From Liolophura sinensis (lineage: Eukaryota; Mollusca; Polyplacophora; Chitonida; Chitonidae), in NCBI RefSeq assembly GCF_032854445.1, contig NC_088307.1, positions 25,804,046-25,868,045 on the forward strand: DNA of 64,000 nucleotides, in the 5' to 3' direction. Shown here in pieces: positions 23,633 through 34,763 of the stretch. Below the pieces are notes generated by a model. That model was not told the origin of the DNA. It saw only the letters and a list, made by a program, of their open reading frames with translations, and searched no databases. A program made the position numbers and the translations under genes. Position 1 is the stretch's first letter. Each line of letters opens with the position of its first letter.

Positions 23633-24346
23633 TTCTTAATACCGTATAGGTCAAAATACTGTATCTCAGTATGGGGCGCTAACCCACTGAGCCAATGGAG
23701 TCACAGAACTTAGATCTTGTTTTTCTCAAAACTTCCCTACTTTTCTTAAACACATGGCTATAAAACATTGGTTTACCTCTCTACCTATTTCCGACAATCC
23801 ATTGACGTCTTTCTATGCAATGTTGCCGTCTTATCTGTTAAGGTTGGGTTGCTCCAATACATTTCAATTACTTAGATATTTGAAAAATTATCATGTGATG
23901 GCATTCATCCAGATAAGAAATAATTTCAAATAAAATCTGCAGTTACCTTAACTGATATGAGCGGTATTTAAAATTAATGACACCTGCATGGAATTTTTGA
24001 CGGGAGCGGAGACAAATCGTGTGGTAAGTTAGGCCACACAACCTCAGATTTCACCTAATACAATTGACAAATCTCACCTTTCAAATTTCACAAATTTTTA
24101 AAGGAAAACGTACGTTTTTTTCTGTGCTGTATATCAGTTAGTGAAAGTCACTACATTGACAACTGCTCAACGCCGCCACATTTGCCCGCTACATTAGAGA
24201 AGCGCCAAAAGCAGCGGAAAGCTGGTTGGGAATTGAAGATGTCGAGCAGTATATTAGTTCTAAATGTTGCACTTTGTTCATTTGAAATCCACATGTTTAA
24301 TGCATTTGTAACCATATCTGCATGCGACGCCCAACCTAAATTTGAA

Positions 24347-24455
24347 TGGTGCAGATGAGATTCGAACTCACCACCTTCTCATTCCTCAGGCGTTGCTGCA
24401 TAAGTATAAGATAAAGTCTATGAGTATGGCGGGTTGAGCGACTGAAGGGCTGGAC
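24347..24455 (-). pseudogene. Degenerate tRNA-Ile, array copy
   Basis: Decayed acceptor; CAT at the anticodon position. Confidence 0.6.
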
Positions 24456-24814
24456 AGAACTTTGATATCCATTTTCTCATCAGGTTGGTATTTTTTCTAT
24501 TAAAGTATACCAATAAAGAAATGGCTTCCTTAGGTATCTTGTTCCCACGAAATATTATTAAGACTTTTTGTAGTTTCAAATTAAAATTCATTGGTGTATT
24601 CATTTCTTTTTAAAGCAGCCGTATTTTTAATCCACTTGTAACAAAATATTTGTGCGCTGCCCTGTATTGGAAGCTGAGACACACAAATTAGAATTTTACA
24701 TAACACAGTCCAACTAAAAAGAGCATGAGAGGCAATATGTATTGGAGGTATGGGCAGCAGTCCCCTCCTTTAGCTTGTCTATTTCCCACAGCAGTGGTAA
24801 AAGTAAGTTTAGAC

Positions 24815-24884
24815 TGCACCGCCCGGGAATCGAACCCGGTCGTAAGACTGGGAAACTTGCATGATACCACTACACCAGCGGTGT
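24815..24884 (-). pseudogene. tRNA-Gly, array copy 8, decayed
   Basis: One base is lost before the T stem (ACCCGGTCG) and the anticodon stem is mismatched. The first acceptor pair is A-C. The third pair has changed on both strands to A-U, so it stays paired. Probably inactive. Confidence 0.7.
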
Positions 24885-25608
24885 CTTAATATCAATAACG
24901 TATATGTCAAAATACTGTACGTCTGTATAGCGCGCTAACCCACTGAGCCACTGGAGTCACAGACCTTACATCTTGTTTTTCTTATAACTTCGCTACTTTT
25001 CTTAAATACATGGCAAAACAACATTGGTTTTCCTCAGTACCTTTTTTCTGACAACGCATTGACGTCTTTTTATGCAAAGTTGCCGTTTTATCTTTTCAGG
25101 TGGGTTGCTGCAATACATTTCATATACTTAGATATTTGAAAAATTATCATGTGATGGCACTCATCCATATAACAAAAAATCTCAAATAAAAACTGCAGTG
25201 GCCGGAATAATTTTTCATGTAATGAGCGTCTACAAATGCCTTAACTGATATGAGCGTTATTTGAAATTAATGACACCTGCATGTGATAAATTAGGCCACG
25301 CAACCTCAAATTTCACCTATTACATTTGACAAATCTCACCTTTTACATTTGACAAACTTTCAAAAGGAAAACGTCTGTTTTTTCTGTGCTGTATATTAGT
25401 TAGTGAAAGTCGCTACATTGGCAACTGCTCAACGCCGCCACATTTGGCCCCTACATTAGAGAAGCGCCAAAAGCAGCGCAAAAGCTGATTGGGAATTCAA
25501 GCTGTGGAGCAGCATATTAGTGCTAAATGCTGCACATTGTTCTCTCGAAATCCACATTTTAATGCATTTGTGACCAAATCACCACGCGACGCCCGACCTA
25601 AATTTGAA

Positions 25609-25714
25609 TGCTACAGAAGAGCTTCGAACTCACCACCTCATTCCTCAAGCGTTGCTGCATAAGTATAAGATACAGTCTACGAGTATGGCAGGTTGAGCGA
25701 CTGAAGGACTGGAC
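25609..25714 (-). pseudogene. Degenerate tRNA-Ile, array copy
   Basis: Decayed, B box altered. Confidence 0.6.
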
Positions 25715-26169
25715 AGAATTTTGATCTCCATTTTCTCATAACTTTGGTATTTTTCTTAAAAGTATACCAATAAAGAAATGGCTTCCTGAGATATCTTGTT
25801 CTCAGGAAATATTATGATTACTTTTCGTAGTTTTAAATGAAATTCATTTTTTTTTTGAAAATAATTTATTCCCAATAAACAAATACAGAGTTGATATTAT
25901 AATACATCAGCCCAATTAAAACAATATCTTTATCACAGTAGATGTGGGCTGTCGTCTTTTTATATTTATGCACGGTATATGTATTTACAACAGATCAAAT
26001 ATTCCATTACAGAAAGAACTTAAGCTTTGAGTTGTCAATAGCACATATAACGTTTCCTCTGGCCCATGTTTTCCGAAAGTTGCCTTTACTGAGACGGCAG
26101 AAGTCTGAACAAACTCGTGATTTTACACATGACTCAACAGAAGTAACTATGCTTGCAACAGATTTCCTT

Positions 26170-26520
26170 TTACCTTGAAAAAACAGCCTCATTTCTAACG
26201 CACCATACACAAAACAAACAAACTGTTATAAGATATGTGTACATTGAATTCTCGTCCTTTGATAACGGAACACCAAACAATTTGTGTATTAGATCCTTCT
26301 CTGAAAAAGCAGGGAAAAAGCTTCCATACATCCCAAAAAGCCTTTGAAAATTCAACAGTACCTGTTGTGTAACGTTGCATTCTACAAACAAATGATTCCT
26401 GGTTTCGGATTTGCCACAAAAGCTACACAAATCATCTGTGCATATATTTCTTCTTAAGAGAATCTCCTTGACAGGCAGAATATTATGAACTAATTTAAAT
26501 GAAAAATTTATAAGATTGTT
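26170..26520 (-). pseudogene. LINE 3 ORF2 C-terminus with zf-RVT
   Basis: The frame contains INFSFKLVHNILPVKEILLR and a CSFCGKSETRNHLFVEC zinc-finger (C-x2-C-x7-H-x4-C), the zf-RVT domain of Tx1/L1-like elements. It continues the frame at 27098-26892 across the SINE. Confidence 0.8.
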
Positions 26521-26534
26521 ATCCAGGAAGGCGT

Positions 26535-26896
26535 ACCGGCCCGGATAGCACAGTTGATAGAGCGTCCGCTTCGGGACCGGTAGATCCAGGATCAATCCTT
26601 GATCGAGTCACACCTAAGACTTTAAAAGAGGAAGTTGTAACTTCCTCGCTTGGCGTTCAGCATGAAGGGGATAGTGCAACGACTGGTTGACCCGTATCAG
26701 TATAATGGCTAGGGCGGGGCGGCTTGCTTGCCTTCGGTAAGTCATCTCAGTGAGGCAGCACTAAATAAAAGAGCGGTGGAAATCCGTCCTGCAACAAGGA
26801 GGCACATTACATGTACATGCACCCTAATGATTCCTTCGTCGTCATATGACTGAAAAATTGTTGAGAACGACGTTAAACCCCAAGCACTCACTCACT
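26535..26896 (+). mobile_element. SINE with tRNA head and conserved 3' domain, nested in LINE 3
   Basis: Flanked by the 12-bp duplication CCAGGAAGGCGT (26523-26534 and 26897-26908). The 5' head has an A box (TAGCACAGTTGATAGAGCG) and a B-box-like AGGATCAATCC. The body holds AGGAAGTTGTAACTTCCTCG. The 3' end reads ATGACTGAAAAATTGTTGAG, then CGTTAAACCCCAAGCA and a CACT tail. The conserved tail is shared with the elements at 31773 and 36388 and resembles the Meta-type SINE domain described in molluscs (recognition, not verified). Confidence 0.88.
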
Positions 26897-27613
26897 CCAG
26901 GAAGGCGTTGAACACTGTACGCCATATCCGAGGCCACGGTAACATTGGTTGAGAAGCTACAACTCTCGGAGGTTCAGAAATATTGGACAGAAAGGCACTA
27001 TATATAAATTTATTGTGAAACATTGCTGGAGATAACTGTTGACCATGATAAAATTCTTTCCAGGCAGACAACACAAACCTATAAAAGGCTGGGAGCATTA
27101 ACGAGTGCGGTAAGCTTGACCTCGCAAACTTGACCTAGCAAAATATCTCCAATCCGCTTCAGTGTCATTCAATAATTTTAAGACATGTTTGACTGCAAAT
27201 ACCTTCAGTTTGCAAAAAATATTGTGGATATTTAACCCACCGTTATCATATGCATTAAACAAAACAGATCTCTTAATAGCTTCTGGTTTGCCATTCCAAA
27301 GAAACTTAAAGACATGCTGAGTGCAGTGTAAAATACATTTTGGTGTTAAGACAAAACATTGGCCAATATACCACAGAACAGACAAGGCAACAGTGTTAAT
27401 TATAACAGCCCGGCCCCGCATTGTAAGGTACCGGTCACCCCAACATGACACATTTTTTTTTACTTTCTTGAGTACACGTTCAATGTTTACATCTTCCTGG
27501 TTTTCACCAAAATATACACCACATATTTTAATGTTTTCCACAGTCCTAAAGCCGGCTACAGTATCGTCACTGACCTTCCATGTACCAATAGGAAGTACCA
27601 CACTTTTAGCCAC
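26892..27613 (-). pseudogene. LINE 3 ORF2, post-RT region
   Basis: Open from 27613 to 27098, with a stop or frame change into 27098-26892. Residues include RYLTMRGRAVIINTVALSVL and FKFLWNGKP, then a GGLNIHNI block ('GGLGLP' position). This is the standard region between RT core and zf-RVT. RT catalytic motifs are absent because of 5' truncation. Confidence 0.8.
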
Positions 27614-27857
27614 ATTAAGTTTAGCCCCAACTTCATTGGTGTATTCATTTTTTTAAAGAGGCGGTAATTTTATCCCACTTGTAACAAAATATTTGTGCGC
27701 TTGTCTGTATTGGAAGCTGAGACACACAAATTACAATCTTAAATGAAACAGTCCAACTAAAAAGAGTATGAGAGGCAATATGTATCAGAGGTAAGTGCAG
27801 CAGTCCCCTCCTTCAGCTTGTCTATTTCCCACAGCAGTGATAAAAGTAAGTTTAGAC

Positions 27858-27928
27858 TGCGCCGCCCGGGAATCGAACCCGGGTCGCAAGAATGGGAATC
27901 TTGCATGATACCAATACGCCAGCGGCGC
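27858..27928 (-). tRNA. tRNA-Gly(CCC), array copy 9, D-arm variant
   Basis: Acceptor, anticodon and T arms are consensus. The D-arm/A-box region has two changes (GGCGTATTGG for GGTGTAGTGG), which may weaken Pol III transcription or the D stem. Terminator TTTT present. Confidence 0.72.
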
Positions 27929-28657
27929 TTCTTAATATCAATAACGTATATGTCAAAATACTGTATGTCAGTGTGGCGCGCTAACCCACTGAGCCATTGG
28001 AGTCACAGAACTTACATATTGTTTTTTTCATAACTTTCCTACTTTCCTCAAACACAGCTATAAAACATTGTTTTACCTCAGAACTTTTTTCCGACAACAC
28101 ATTTACGTCTTTCTATGCAAAGTTGCCGTCTTAACTTTTAAGGTGGGTTGCTGCAATACATTTCATATATTCAGTTATTTAAAAAATTATCACGTGATGG
28201 CACTCATCCATATAACAAATAATTATCAATAAAAACTGCAATGGCCGGAATAATTTTTCATGTAATGAGCGTCTACAAATGCCTTAACTGATATGAGCGT
28301 TATTTGAAAATAGTGACCTGCATGGAATTTTTGACGACACCGCAGACTAATCTTGGGGTAAATTAGGCCACACAACCTCAAATCTCACCTTTCACAATTG
28401 ACAAACTTTCAAAGGAAAATGTCTGTTTTTTTCTGTGCAGTATATCAGTTAGTGAAAGTCGCTACATTGACAACTGCTCAACGTAGCCACATTTGCCCGC
28501 TACATTAGAGAAGCGCCAAAAGCAGCGCAAAAGCTGATTGGGAATTCAAGGTGTGGAGCAGCACATTAGTGCTAAATGCTGCACTTCATTCTCTCGAAAT
28601 CCACATTTTAATGCATTTGTAACCAAATCACCACGCGACGCCCGACCTAAAGATGAA

Positions 28658-28766
28658 TGCTACAGATGAGATTCGAACTCAACACCTTCTCATTATTCAG
28701 GCGTTGCTGCATAAGTATAAGATACAGTCTATGAGTATGGCAGGTTGAGCGACTGAACGACTGGAC
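28658..28766 (-). pseudogene. Degenerate tRNA-Ile, array copy
   Basis: Decayed acceptor; CAT at the anticodon position. The following spacer is shortened by about 200 bp in this unit. Confidence 0.6.
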
Positions 28767-28904
28767 AGAAATTTGATCTCCATTTTCTCATAACTTTGGT
28801 AAAGAAAAAAGGGTATGACAGGCAATATGTATAAGAGGTAAGTGCAGCAGTCCCCTCCTTCAATTTCTCTATTTCCCACAGCAGTGGTAATAGTAAGTTT
28901 AGAC

Positions 28905-28975
28905 TGCGCCGCCCGGGAATCGAACCCGGGTCGCAAGAATGGGAATCTTGCATGATACCACTACACCAACGGCGC
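28905..28975 (-). tRNA. tRNA-Gly(CCC), array copy 10
   Basis: One change, giving a U-G pair at the last acceptor position. The downstream T run is interrupted (GGTAATAGTAAG on the + strand), so the usual terminator is lost. Confidence 0.86.
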
Positions 28976-29730
28976 TTCTTAATACTTACCGTATAGCTCA
29001 AAATACTGTACGTCAGTATGGCGCGCTAACCCACTGAGCCACTGGAGTCACAGAACTTACATCTAGTTTTTCTCATAACTTCCCTACTTTTCCTAAACAC
29101 GTGGCAATAAAAGATTGGTTTGGCTCAGTACCTTTTTCCGGCAACGCAATTACGTCTTTCTGTGCAAAGTTGCCGTCTTATCTTTTAAGGTGGGTTGCTG
29201 CAATAAATTTCATATACTCAGATATTTGAAAAATTATCATGTGATGGCATTGATCCATATAAGGAATAATTTCAAATAAAATCTGCAGTTGTCGAAATAA
29301 TTTTTTATCCAATGAGCGTCTACAAATGCCTTGACTGATATAAGTGTTATTTGAAAACATTGACAACTGCATGGAATTTTTGACGACACCGCAGACAAAT
29401 CGTGTGGTAAATTAGGCCACACAACCTCAAATTTCACCTATTACATTTGACAAATCTCACTTTTAGCAGTAGCCAAATTTTACAAAGGAAAACGTCAGTT
29501 TTTACTATGCTGTATATCAGTTAGTGAAAGTCGCTACATTGACAACTGCTCAACGCGACCACATTTGCCCGCTACATTAGAGAAGCGCCAAAAGCAGCGC
29601 AAAAGCTGATTGGGAATTCAAGCTGTCGAGCAGCTCATAAGTGCTAAATGCTGCACTTTATTCTCTCGAAATCCATATTTTTAATCCATTTGTAACCAAA
29701 TTAGCACGCAACCCCCGACCTAAAGCTGAA

Positions 29731-29839
29731 TGCTACAGATGAGCTTCGAACTCACCACCTCCTCATTCCTCAAGCGTTGCTGCATAAGTATAAGATACAG
29801 TCTATGAGTATGGCAGGTTGAGCGACTGAAGGACTGGAC
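29731..29839 (-). pseudogene. Degenerate tRNA-Ile, array copy
   Basis: Decayed; B box altered as at 18699. Confidence 0.6.
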
Positions 29840-30195
29840 AGAACTTTGATCTCCATTTTCTCATAACTTTGGCATTTTTTATTAAAAGTATACCAATAAA
29901 GAAATGGCTTCCTGAGGTATCTTGTTCTCACGAAATATTATGATCACTTTTTGTAGTTTCAAATTAAAATTCATTGGTGAATTAATTTCTATTTAAAGCA
30001 GCCGTATTTTTATCCCACTTGTAACAAAATATTTGTGCGCTGCCCTGTATTGGAAGCTGAGACACACAAATTGGAATTTTGCATGATACAGTGCAATTAA
30101 AAAGAGTATGAGAGGCAATGTGTAAGGGGTAAGTGCAGCAGTCCCCTCCTTCAGCTTCTCTATTTCCCACATCAGTGGTAAAAGTAAGTTTAGAC

Positions 30196-30266
30196 TGCGC
30201 TGCCCGGGAATCGAACCCGGGGCGCAAGAATGGGAATCTTGCATGATAACACTACACCAGCGGCGT
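30196..30266 (-). pseudogene. tRNA-Gly(CCC)-like, array copy 11
   Basis: The anticodon arm is intact, but the acceptor stem has two mismatches (pairs 1 and 5), with further changes in the D arm and variable region. TTTT present. Doubtful function. Confidence 0.65.
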
Positions 30267-30980
30267 TTCTTAATAACGTATAGGTCAAAATACTGTATGT
30301 CAGTATGGCGCGCTAACCCACTGAGCCAATGGAGTCACAGAACTTGCATCTTGTTTTTCTAAAAACTTCCCTACATTTCTTAAACACATAGCTATAAAAC
30401 ATTGGTTTACCTCAGTACCTTTTTCCGACAATGCATTGACGCCTTTCTATGCAAAGTTGGCGTCTTATCTTTTAAGGATGGGTTGCTCAAATGCATTTCA
30501 ATTAGTTAGATATTTGAAAAATTATCATGTGATGGCATTCATCCAGATAAGAAATAATTTCAAATAAAATCTGCAGTTGCCTTAACTGATATGAGCGTTA
30601 TTTGAAATTAATGACACCTGCATGGAATTTTTGACGACACCGCAGACAAATCGTGTGGTAAATTAGGCCACAGAACCTCAGATTTCACCTCATACAATTG
30701 ACAAATCTCACCTTTTAAATTTGACAAATTTTCATAGGAAAACGTCTGTTTTTTCTGTGCTGTATATCAGTTAGTGAAAGTCGCTACATTGACAACTGCT
30801 CAACGCAGTCACATTTGCCCGCTACATTAGAGAAGCGCCAAAAGCAGCGCAAAAGCTGATTGGGAATTCAAGCTGTGGAGCAGTACTTTAGTGCTAAAAG
30901 CTGCACTTCATTCTCTCGAAATCCATATTTTTAATGCATTTGTAACCAAATCACCACGCGTCGCCTGGTCTAAATTTGAA

Positions 30981-31089
30981 TGCTACAGATGAGATTCGAA
31001 CTCAACACCTTCTCATTATTCAGGCGTTGCTGCATAAGTATAAGATACAGTCTATGAGTATGGCGGGTTGAGCGACTGAAGGACTGGAC
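30981..31089 (-). pseudogene. Degenerate tRNA-Ile, array copy
   Basis: Decayed; CAT at the anticodon position. Confidence 0.6.
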
Positions 31090-31442
31090 AGAACTTTGAT
31101 CTCCATTTTCTCATCAGGTTGGTATTTTTTCTTAAAGTATACCAATAAAGAAATGGCTTCCTTAGGTATCTTGTTCCCACGAAATATTATGATCACTTTT
31201 CGTAGTTTCAAATTAAAATTCATTGGTGTATTCATTTTTTTTAAAGCAGCTGTGTTTTTAATCCTCTTGTAACAAAATATTTGTGCGCTGCCCTGTATTG
31301 GAAGCTCAAACGCACGAATTGGAATGTTGCATGATACTGTGCAATTAAAAAGGGTATAACAGGCAATATGCATAAGAGGTAAGTGCAGCAGTATCCTCCT
31401 TCAGCTTCTGTTTCCCACATCAGTGGTAAAGTAAGTTTGGAC

Positions 31443-31513
31443 TGCGCCGCCCGGGAATCGAACCCGGTTCGCAAGAATGGGAATCTTGCATGATACCACT
31501 ACACCAGCGGCGC
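31443..31513 (-). tRNA. tRNA-Gly(CCC), array copy 12
   Basis: A single change in the variable region; all stems pair. The terminator is reduced to TTT. Confidence 0.87.
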
Positions 31514-31772
31514 TTCTTAATATGAATACCGTATAGGTTAAAGTACTGTCTGTCAGTATGACGCGCTAACCGACTGAGCCACTGGAGCTACAGAACTTAT
31601 CTATTAAGGTGGGTTGCTACAATACATTTGATATACTCAGATATTTGAAAAATTTATCATGTGATGGCATTCATCCACATAACATATAATTTCAAATAAA
31701 AACTGCCGGAATAGTTTTTATGTAATGAGCGTCTACAAATGCCTTAACTGATATGAGCGTTGTTTTAAATTA

Positions 31773-32084
31773 CCAGGTTTAATCCTGGGTCGGGTCACAC
31801 CTAAGACTTTGAAAGAGGAAGTTGTAACTTCCTCGGCTGGCGTTCAACAATAAGGGGAGAATGGAACGACTTGTTGACCCGTATCAGTATGATGGCTCGG
31901 GCCGCGGCTTACTTGCCTTCGGTAAGTCGTCTCAATGCAGCAGCACTAGATAAAAAGGCGGTGGAAATCCTCCCTGCAGCAAGGAGGCACATTACATACA
32001 CTCTCAGGACTCCTTCGTCGTCAAATGACTGAAAAATTTTTAAGTACGAGGTTAAACCCCAAGCACTTACTTACCCACTTACTC
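31773..32084 (+). mobile_element. 5'-truncated SINE (same type as 26535) in the array
   Basis: Lacks the A box and starts near the B box (AGGTTTAATCCTGGG). Body and 3' domain (AAATGACTGAAAAATTTTTA, GTTAAACCCCAAGCACTTAC) match 26535-26896. The 10-bp duplication TTTTAAATTA lies at 31763-31772 and 32085-32094. Confidence 0.87.
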
Positions 32085-32455
32085 TTTTAAATTAATGAGA
32101 CCTGCATGGCATATATAAGGGCAGGGTAGATAAATCGTTTGATAAATTAGGTCACACAGCCACAAATTTCACCTGTTGCATTTGATAAATTTTACCTTTT
32201 ACATTTGACAAATTTCAAATATAAACTTTCTTGTTTTCTATGTATATCATTTAGTGAAAGTCGGTACATCGACACCCGCAGGAACCCATTCACATTTGCC
32301 AGGTACATTACAGATGCGACAGAAGCAGCGCAAAGGCTAGCTAGGAATTCAAACTGTCGGGAACTACGTTATTGAACGCACTTTGTTTTTTCGAAATCAA
32401 TATTTTAAATGCATTTGTAACAAAATCTGTATGCGACTCTCGGGCAAAAGTTGGA

Positions 32456-32565
32456 TGCTCCAGGTGAGGATCGAACTCACCCCCACCGCATTCCTCAAAC
32501 CCTGATGCACAAGTATAAGATACTGTCTGTCAGTATGGCGGGATAAGCGATTGAACCACTGGAGC
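32456..32565 (-). pseudogene. tRNA-Ile-like, best-preserved array copy, anticodon GAC
   Basis: Unlike the other array copies, the acceptor stem is intact (GCTCCAG with CTGGAGC) and the T loop is good. The anticodon stem-loop reads CCATA-CTGACAG, so the anticodon position is GAC, and the D arm is altered. An intron-like insert of about 36 nt remains. Probably inactive. Confidence 0.6.
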
Positions 32566-32908
32566 TGCGGAACTGAGATCTTTATATTTTCATTTTCTGT
32601 ATTCTTATTTAAAGTACAGCAATAAAGAAATGGCTTCCTGAGGTATCTTGCTCCTAAATATTATGTCAAGTTTTTGTAGTTTCAAATGAACGTTCAGTGC
32701 TGTGTTCCTTGTTTTATAGCAGGTGTATTTTAAATCCACTTGTAACAAAATATTTGTGCGCCGTCCGCCATTGGAAGCTGAGAGGCACGAATTGGAATCT
32801 TGAATGATACAGTCCAACTAAACAAGGTATGTGAGGTAATATATACTAAGCTGTCTTTTCCTTCAGTACCTCTATTTCCCCAAAGCGGTTGTAAAATTAG
32901 GCTCACAC

Positions 32909-32979
32909 TGCGCCTTCAGGGAATCGAAACTGGGTCGCAAAAATGGGAATCTTGTATGATATCACTACACCAGCTGTGA
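32909..32979 (-). pseudogene. tRNA-Gly, array copy 13, highly degenerate
   Basis: Recognisable by the anticodon arm and position in the unit. T arm, D arm and acceptor are mutated. Confidence 0.7.
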
Positions 32980-33167
32980 TTAGGTCAAAGCAGTGTCTGT
33001 CAGTACGGCGCACTAACTGGCTGAGCCACTAGAGTATTTTTTTTCATTTATCTACAAATGCCTCAATTATATGTTTGTTAGTTGAAACTAATGACGCCTG
33101 CATGGAATTTTTGAGGGGAGCGTAGACAAACTGTTTGATAAATAAGCCACAGAGCCTCAAATTTTAC

Positions 33168-33325
33168 CTCTGGTTCAGTTGGTTAGCGCGCTAGCGCATC
33201 GTAATGACCCAGGAGCCTCTCACCAATGTGGTCCAGCTTGTAGGAGTTCCCAGTTTCCACCCATTATAATGCTTACCGCCGTCGTGTAAGTGAAATATTC
33301 TTGAAACACCAATTAAATAAAAAGA
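33168..33325 (+). mobile_element. SINE, family A, with tRNA head, internally shortened
   Basis: The head TCAGTTGGTTAGCGCGCTAG is followed by the body and CGCCGTCGTGTAAGTGAAAT, then the AACACCAATTAAATAAAAAG tail. About 100 bp of the middle is missing relative to 39863. Confidence 0.75.
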
Positions 33326-34540
33326 TCAATTAAATTTTACCTGTTACATTTGACAAATTTCACCCGTTGCATTTGGTCAGATATCATTTTTAAGACTACA
33401 ATACCCAGGCTATGTGAAATGACGGTTTTCGAATTTTTCGTCATTTATCCCAACATTTTCAATCTCACTTAGGAAGGTTTCTGACATTCCTCCACCGCCA
33501 TTTACTCCTCTAAAATGGTGTGTTACATAGCCCCCATCATTCCTAACTCACATTTTCTTTCATTACTCAGGATAGCTTATCGCATTTTCTCCACACTGGA
33601 CTTTGGTCTTGCAATTCTTCGCGCTCTTTCTAATGATCACTAACGCTAACAGAATGGTGTTCTAAATTACCTGTAACTCTGGAAGTAGTATTTAACTTGA
33701 ATCTCTCACTACTGGGTCAGAATTTCTTCATCTCTATGAAGGATTCCTTACAAGTTATCTTTCACTCAGGATGTCTCCCATACCTGTTAGTCTGGTGCCT
33801 TACATTCCTTGATCATTACATTTCTAACATTTGGGAGTCTAATGTCCATTGGTAATGGTAAACAGCATTTCTCTACAAGTCTTCCATACTTTCACAATCA
33901 ACAGCTTGGTGTTAAAAACATGCTATTTGTGCCCTTAAAAGCTTTCTTAACTAAAGTTTTCCATGGATCTCAAAACGTCTTTCTAAATTTTAATCTGACA
34001 ACGAGATAATTTATTGCGTCTTTCCAAACATCCTTTGTCCTGAAATAAAAAGCCAACAGACATCTAAATTTGGCCTGAACGCACGGGCTTGCCTAACCCA
34101 TACGGGTACGTGTTTACCTTTTCTTATTTGAAAGTTGTAAAAACATGATGGGCTGGGTTTGTCACACGATAAAGCTTTTCGTATTATTGTATAATTACTC
34201 CAAAAAAGAAAAGAATTAACATCGATTTCACATCCACACGGTTTTGGAAATAAAAATAATAGAAAGCAGATAAGCTAAGCATAACACATTCTTCTGTTTC
34301 CCGATGTAGCGGCAGAAAAACAGAATTCCAGACCAGACTTCACAAAAAAATCTTATCGGTAAGTGGTAATCTGATTTACATCACGGTCTATTAGGAAACT
34401 TAAACTTGCACTGGAGAACAGATATAGAATTTGTAAATAAGGTGAAAAAAAAACACATTTATCGATTAAATTAGTGTATTAAAGTCACTTTAAAATCTCC
34501 GACTTTATCCCTCTTATTTTCTACAATAGCCAGCTTCCGA
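33326..34540. other. Intergenic, end of array to MAGE gene
   Basis: No coding or RNA gene recognised. The last part (about 34540-34721) is probably promoter and 5' UTR of the MAGE-family gene; no clear core promoter element was identified. Confidence 0.4.
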
Positions 34541-34721
34541 GCACCATTATTGCAACAACGCGCGGCTGAAGAATACATACTGGCTCTCGACAGCCCTAGC
34601 CAGTGATATGGGGCTGTTGGGAGACAGCTCCAGACAAACCTCGCTTATCAGAACCATTTTATTTTGCGGGAAGCAGACGGGTGTAGATGAAACGGAAAGA
34701 GAAAACTCTGATCCATTCAAA

Positions 34722-34763
34722 ATGCCGAAATCCAAACAGAAATCGAACAAAAGTTCGGAATCA
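34722..34763 (+). CDS. NSMCE3: NSMCE3-like exon 1
   Basis: Codons 1-14 (MPKSKQKSNKSSES); donor GTAAGT, phase 0. Basic, Ser-rich start. Confidence 0.8.

Larger units (their letters stand above)
25849..27631 (-). mobile_element. 5'-truncated Tx1/L1-like LINE (LINE 3) inside an array unit
   Basis: The 3' oligo(A) end is at about 25849, followed by an untranslated segment (GAAAATAATTTATTCCCAA, also seen at the LINE 1 end), then ORF2 C-terminal coding on the minus strand, broken by a SINE. TTCATT lies on both sides (25843-25848, 27632-27637) as a target-site duplication. Removing 1783 bp plus one TSD copy restores the unit spacing to about 1254 bp. Confidence 0.88.
16020..33060 (-). repeat. Tandem array of ~1.27 kb tRNA-Gly/tRNA-Ile units
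   Basis: About twelve units repeat head to tail. Order on the + strand: tRNA-Gly, a tRNA-Ile 5' fragment about 60-80 bp on (ends GAGCCAATGGAGTCAC), a TTTCCGACAA...GACGTCTTTCTATGCAAA block, a TCATGTGATGGCATTCATCC block, AACGTCCGTTTTTT, CTACATTAGAGAAGCGCCAA, a degenerate tRNA-Ile, CTTCCTGAGGTATCTTGTTC, then the next tRNA-Gly. Gly-to-Gly spacing is 1251, 1272, 1287, 1252, 1291 and 1247 bp in the regular units. It is shorter in units with internal deletions (1127, 1085, 591, 1047) and 3043 bp where a 1.78 kb LINE is inserted. The last unit is diverged and holds a SINE. Confidence 0.92.

Noticed and set aside
26007-26347. Short frames on both strands over the LINE 3 3' end
   Set aside because: Shadows of the LINE ORF2 tail and its untranslated end.
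34608-34721. Upstream in-frame ATG extending the MAGE-family protein by 38 residues
   Set aside because: Cannot be excluded, but the extension has no family resemblance and the downstream Met gives the basic, Ser-rich start usual for NSE3-like proteins.
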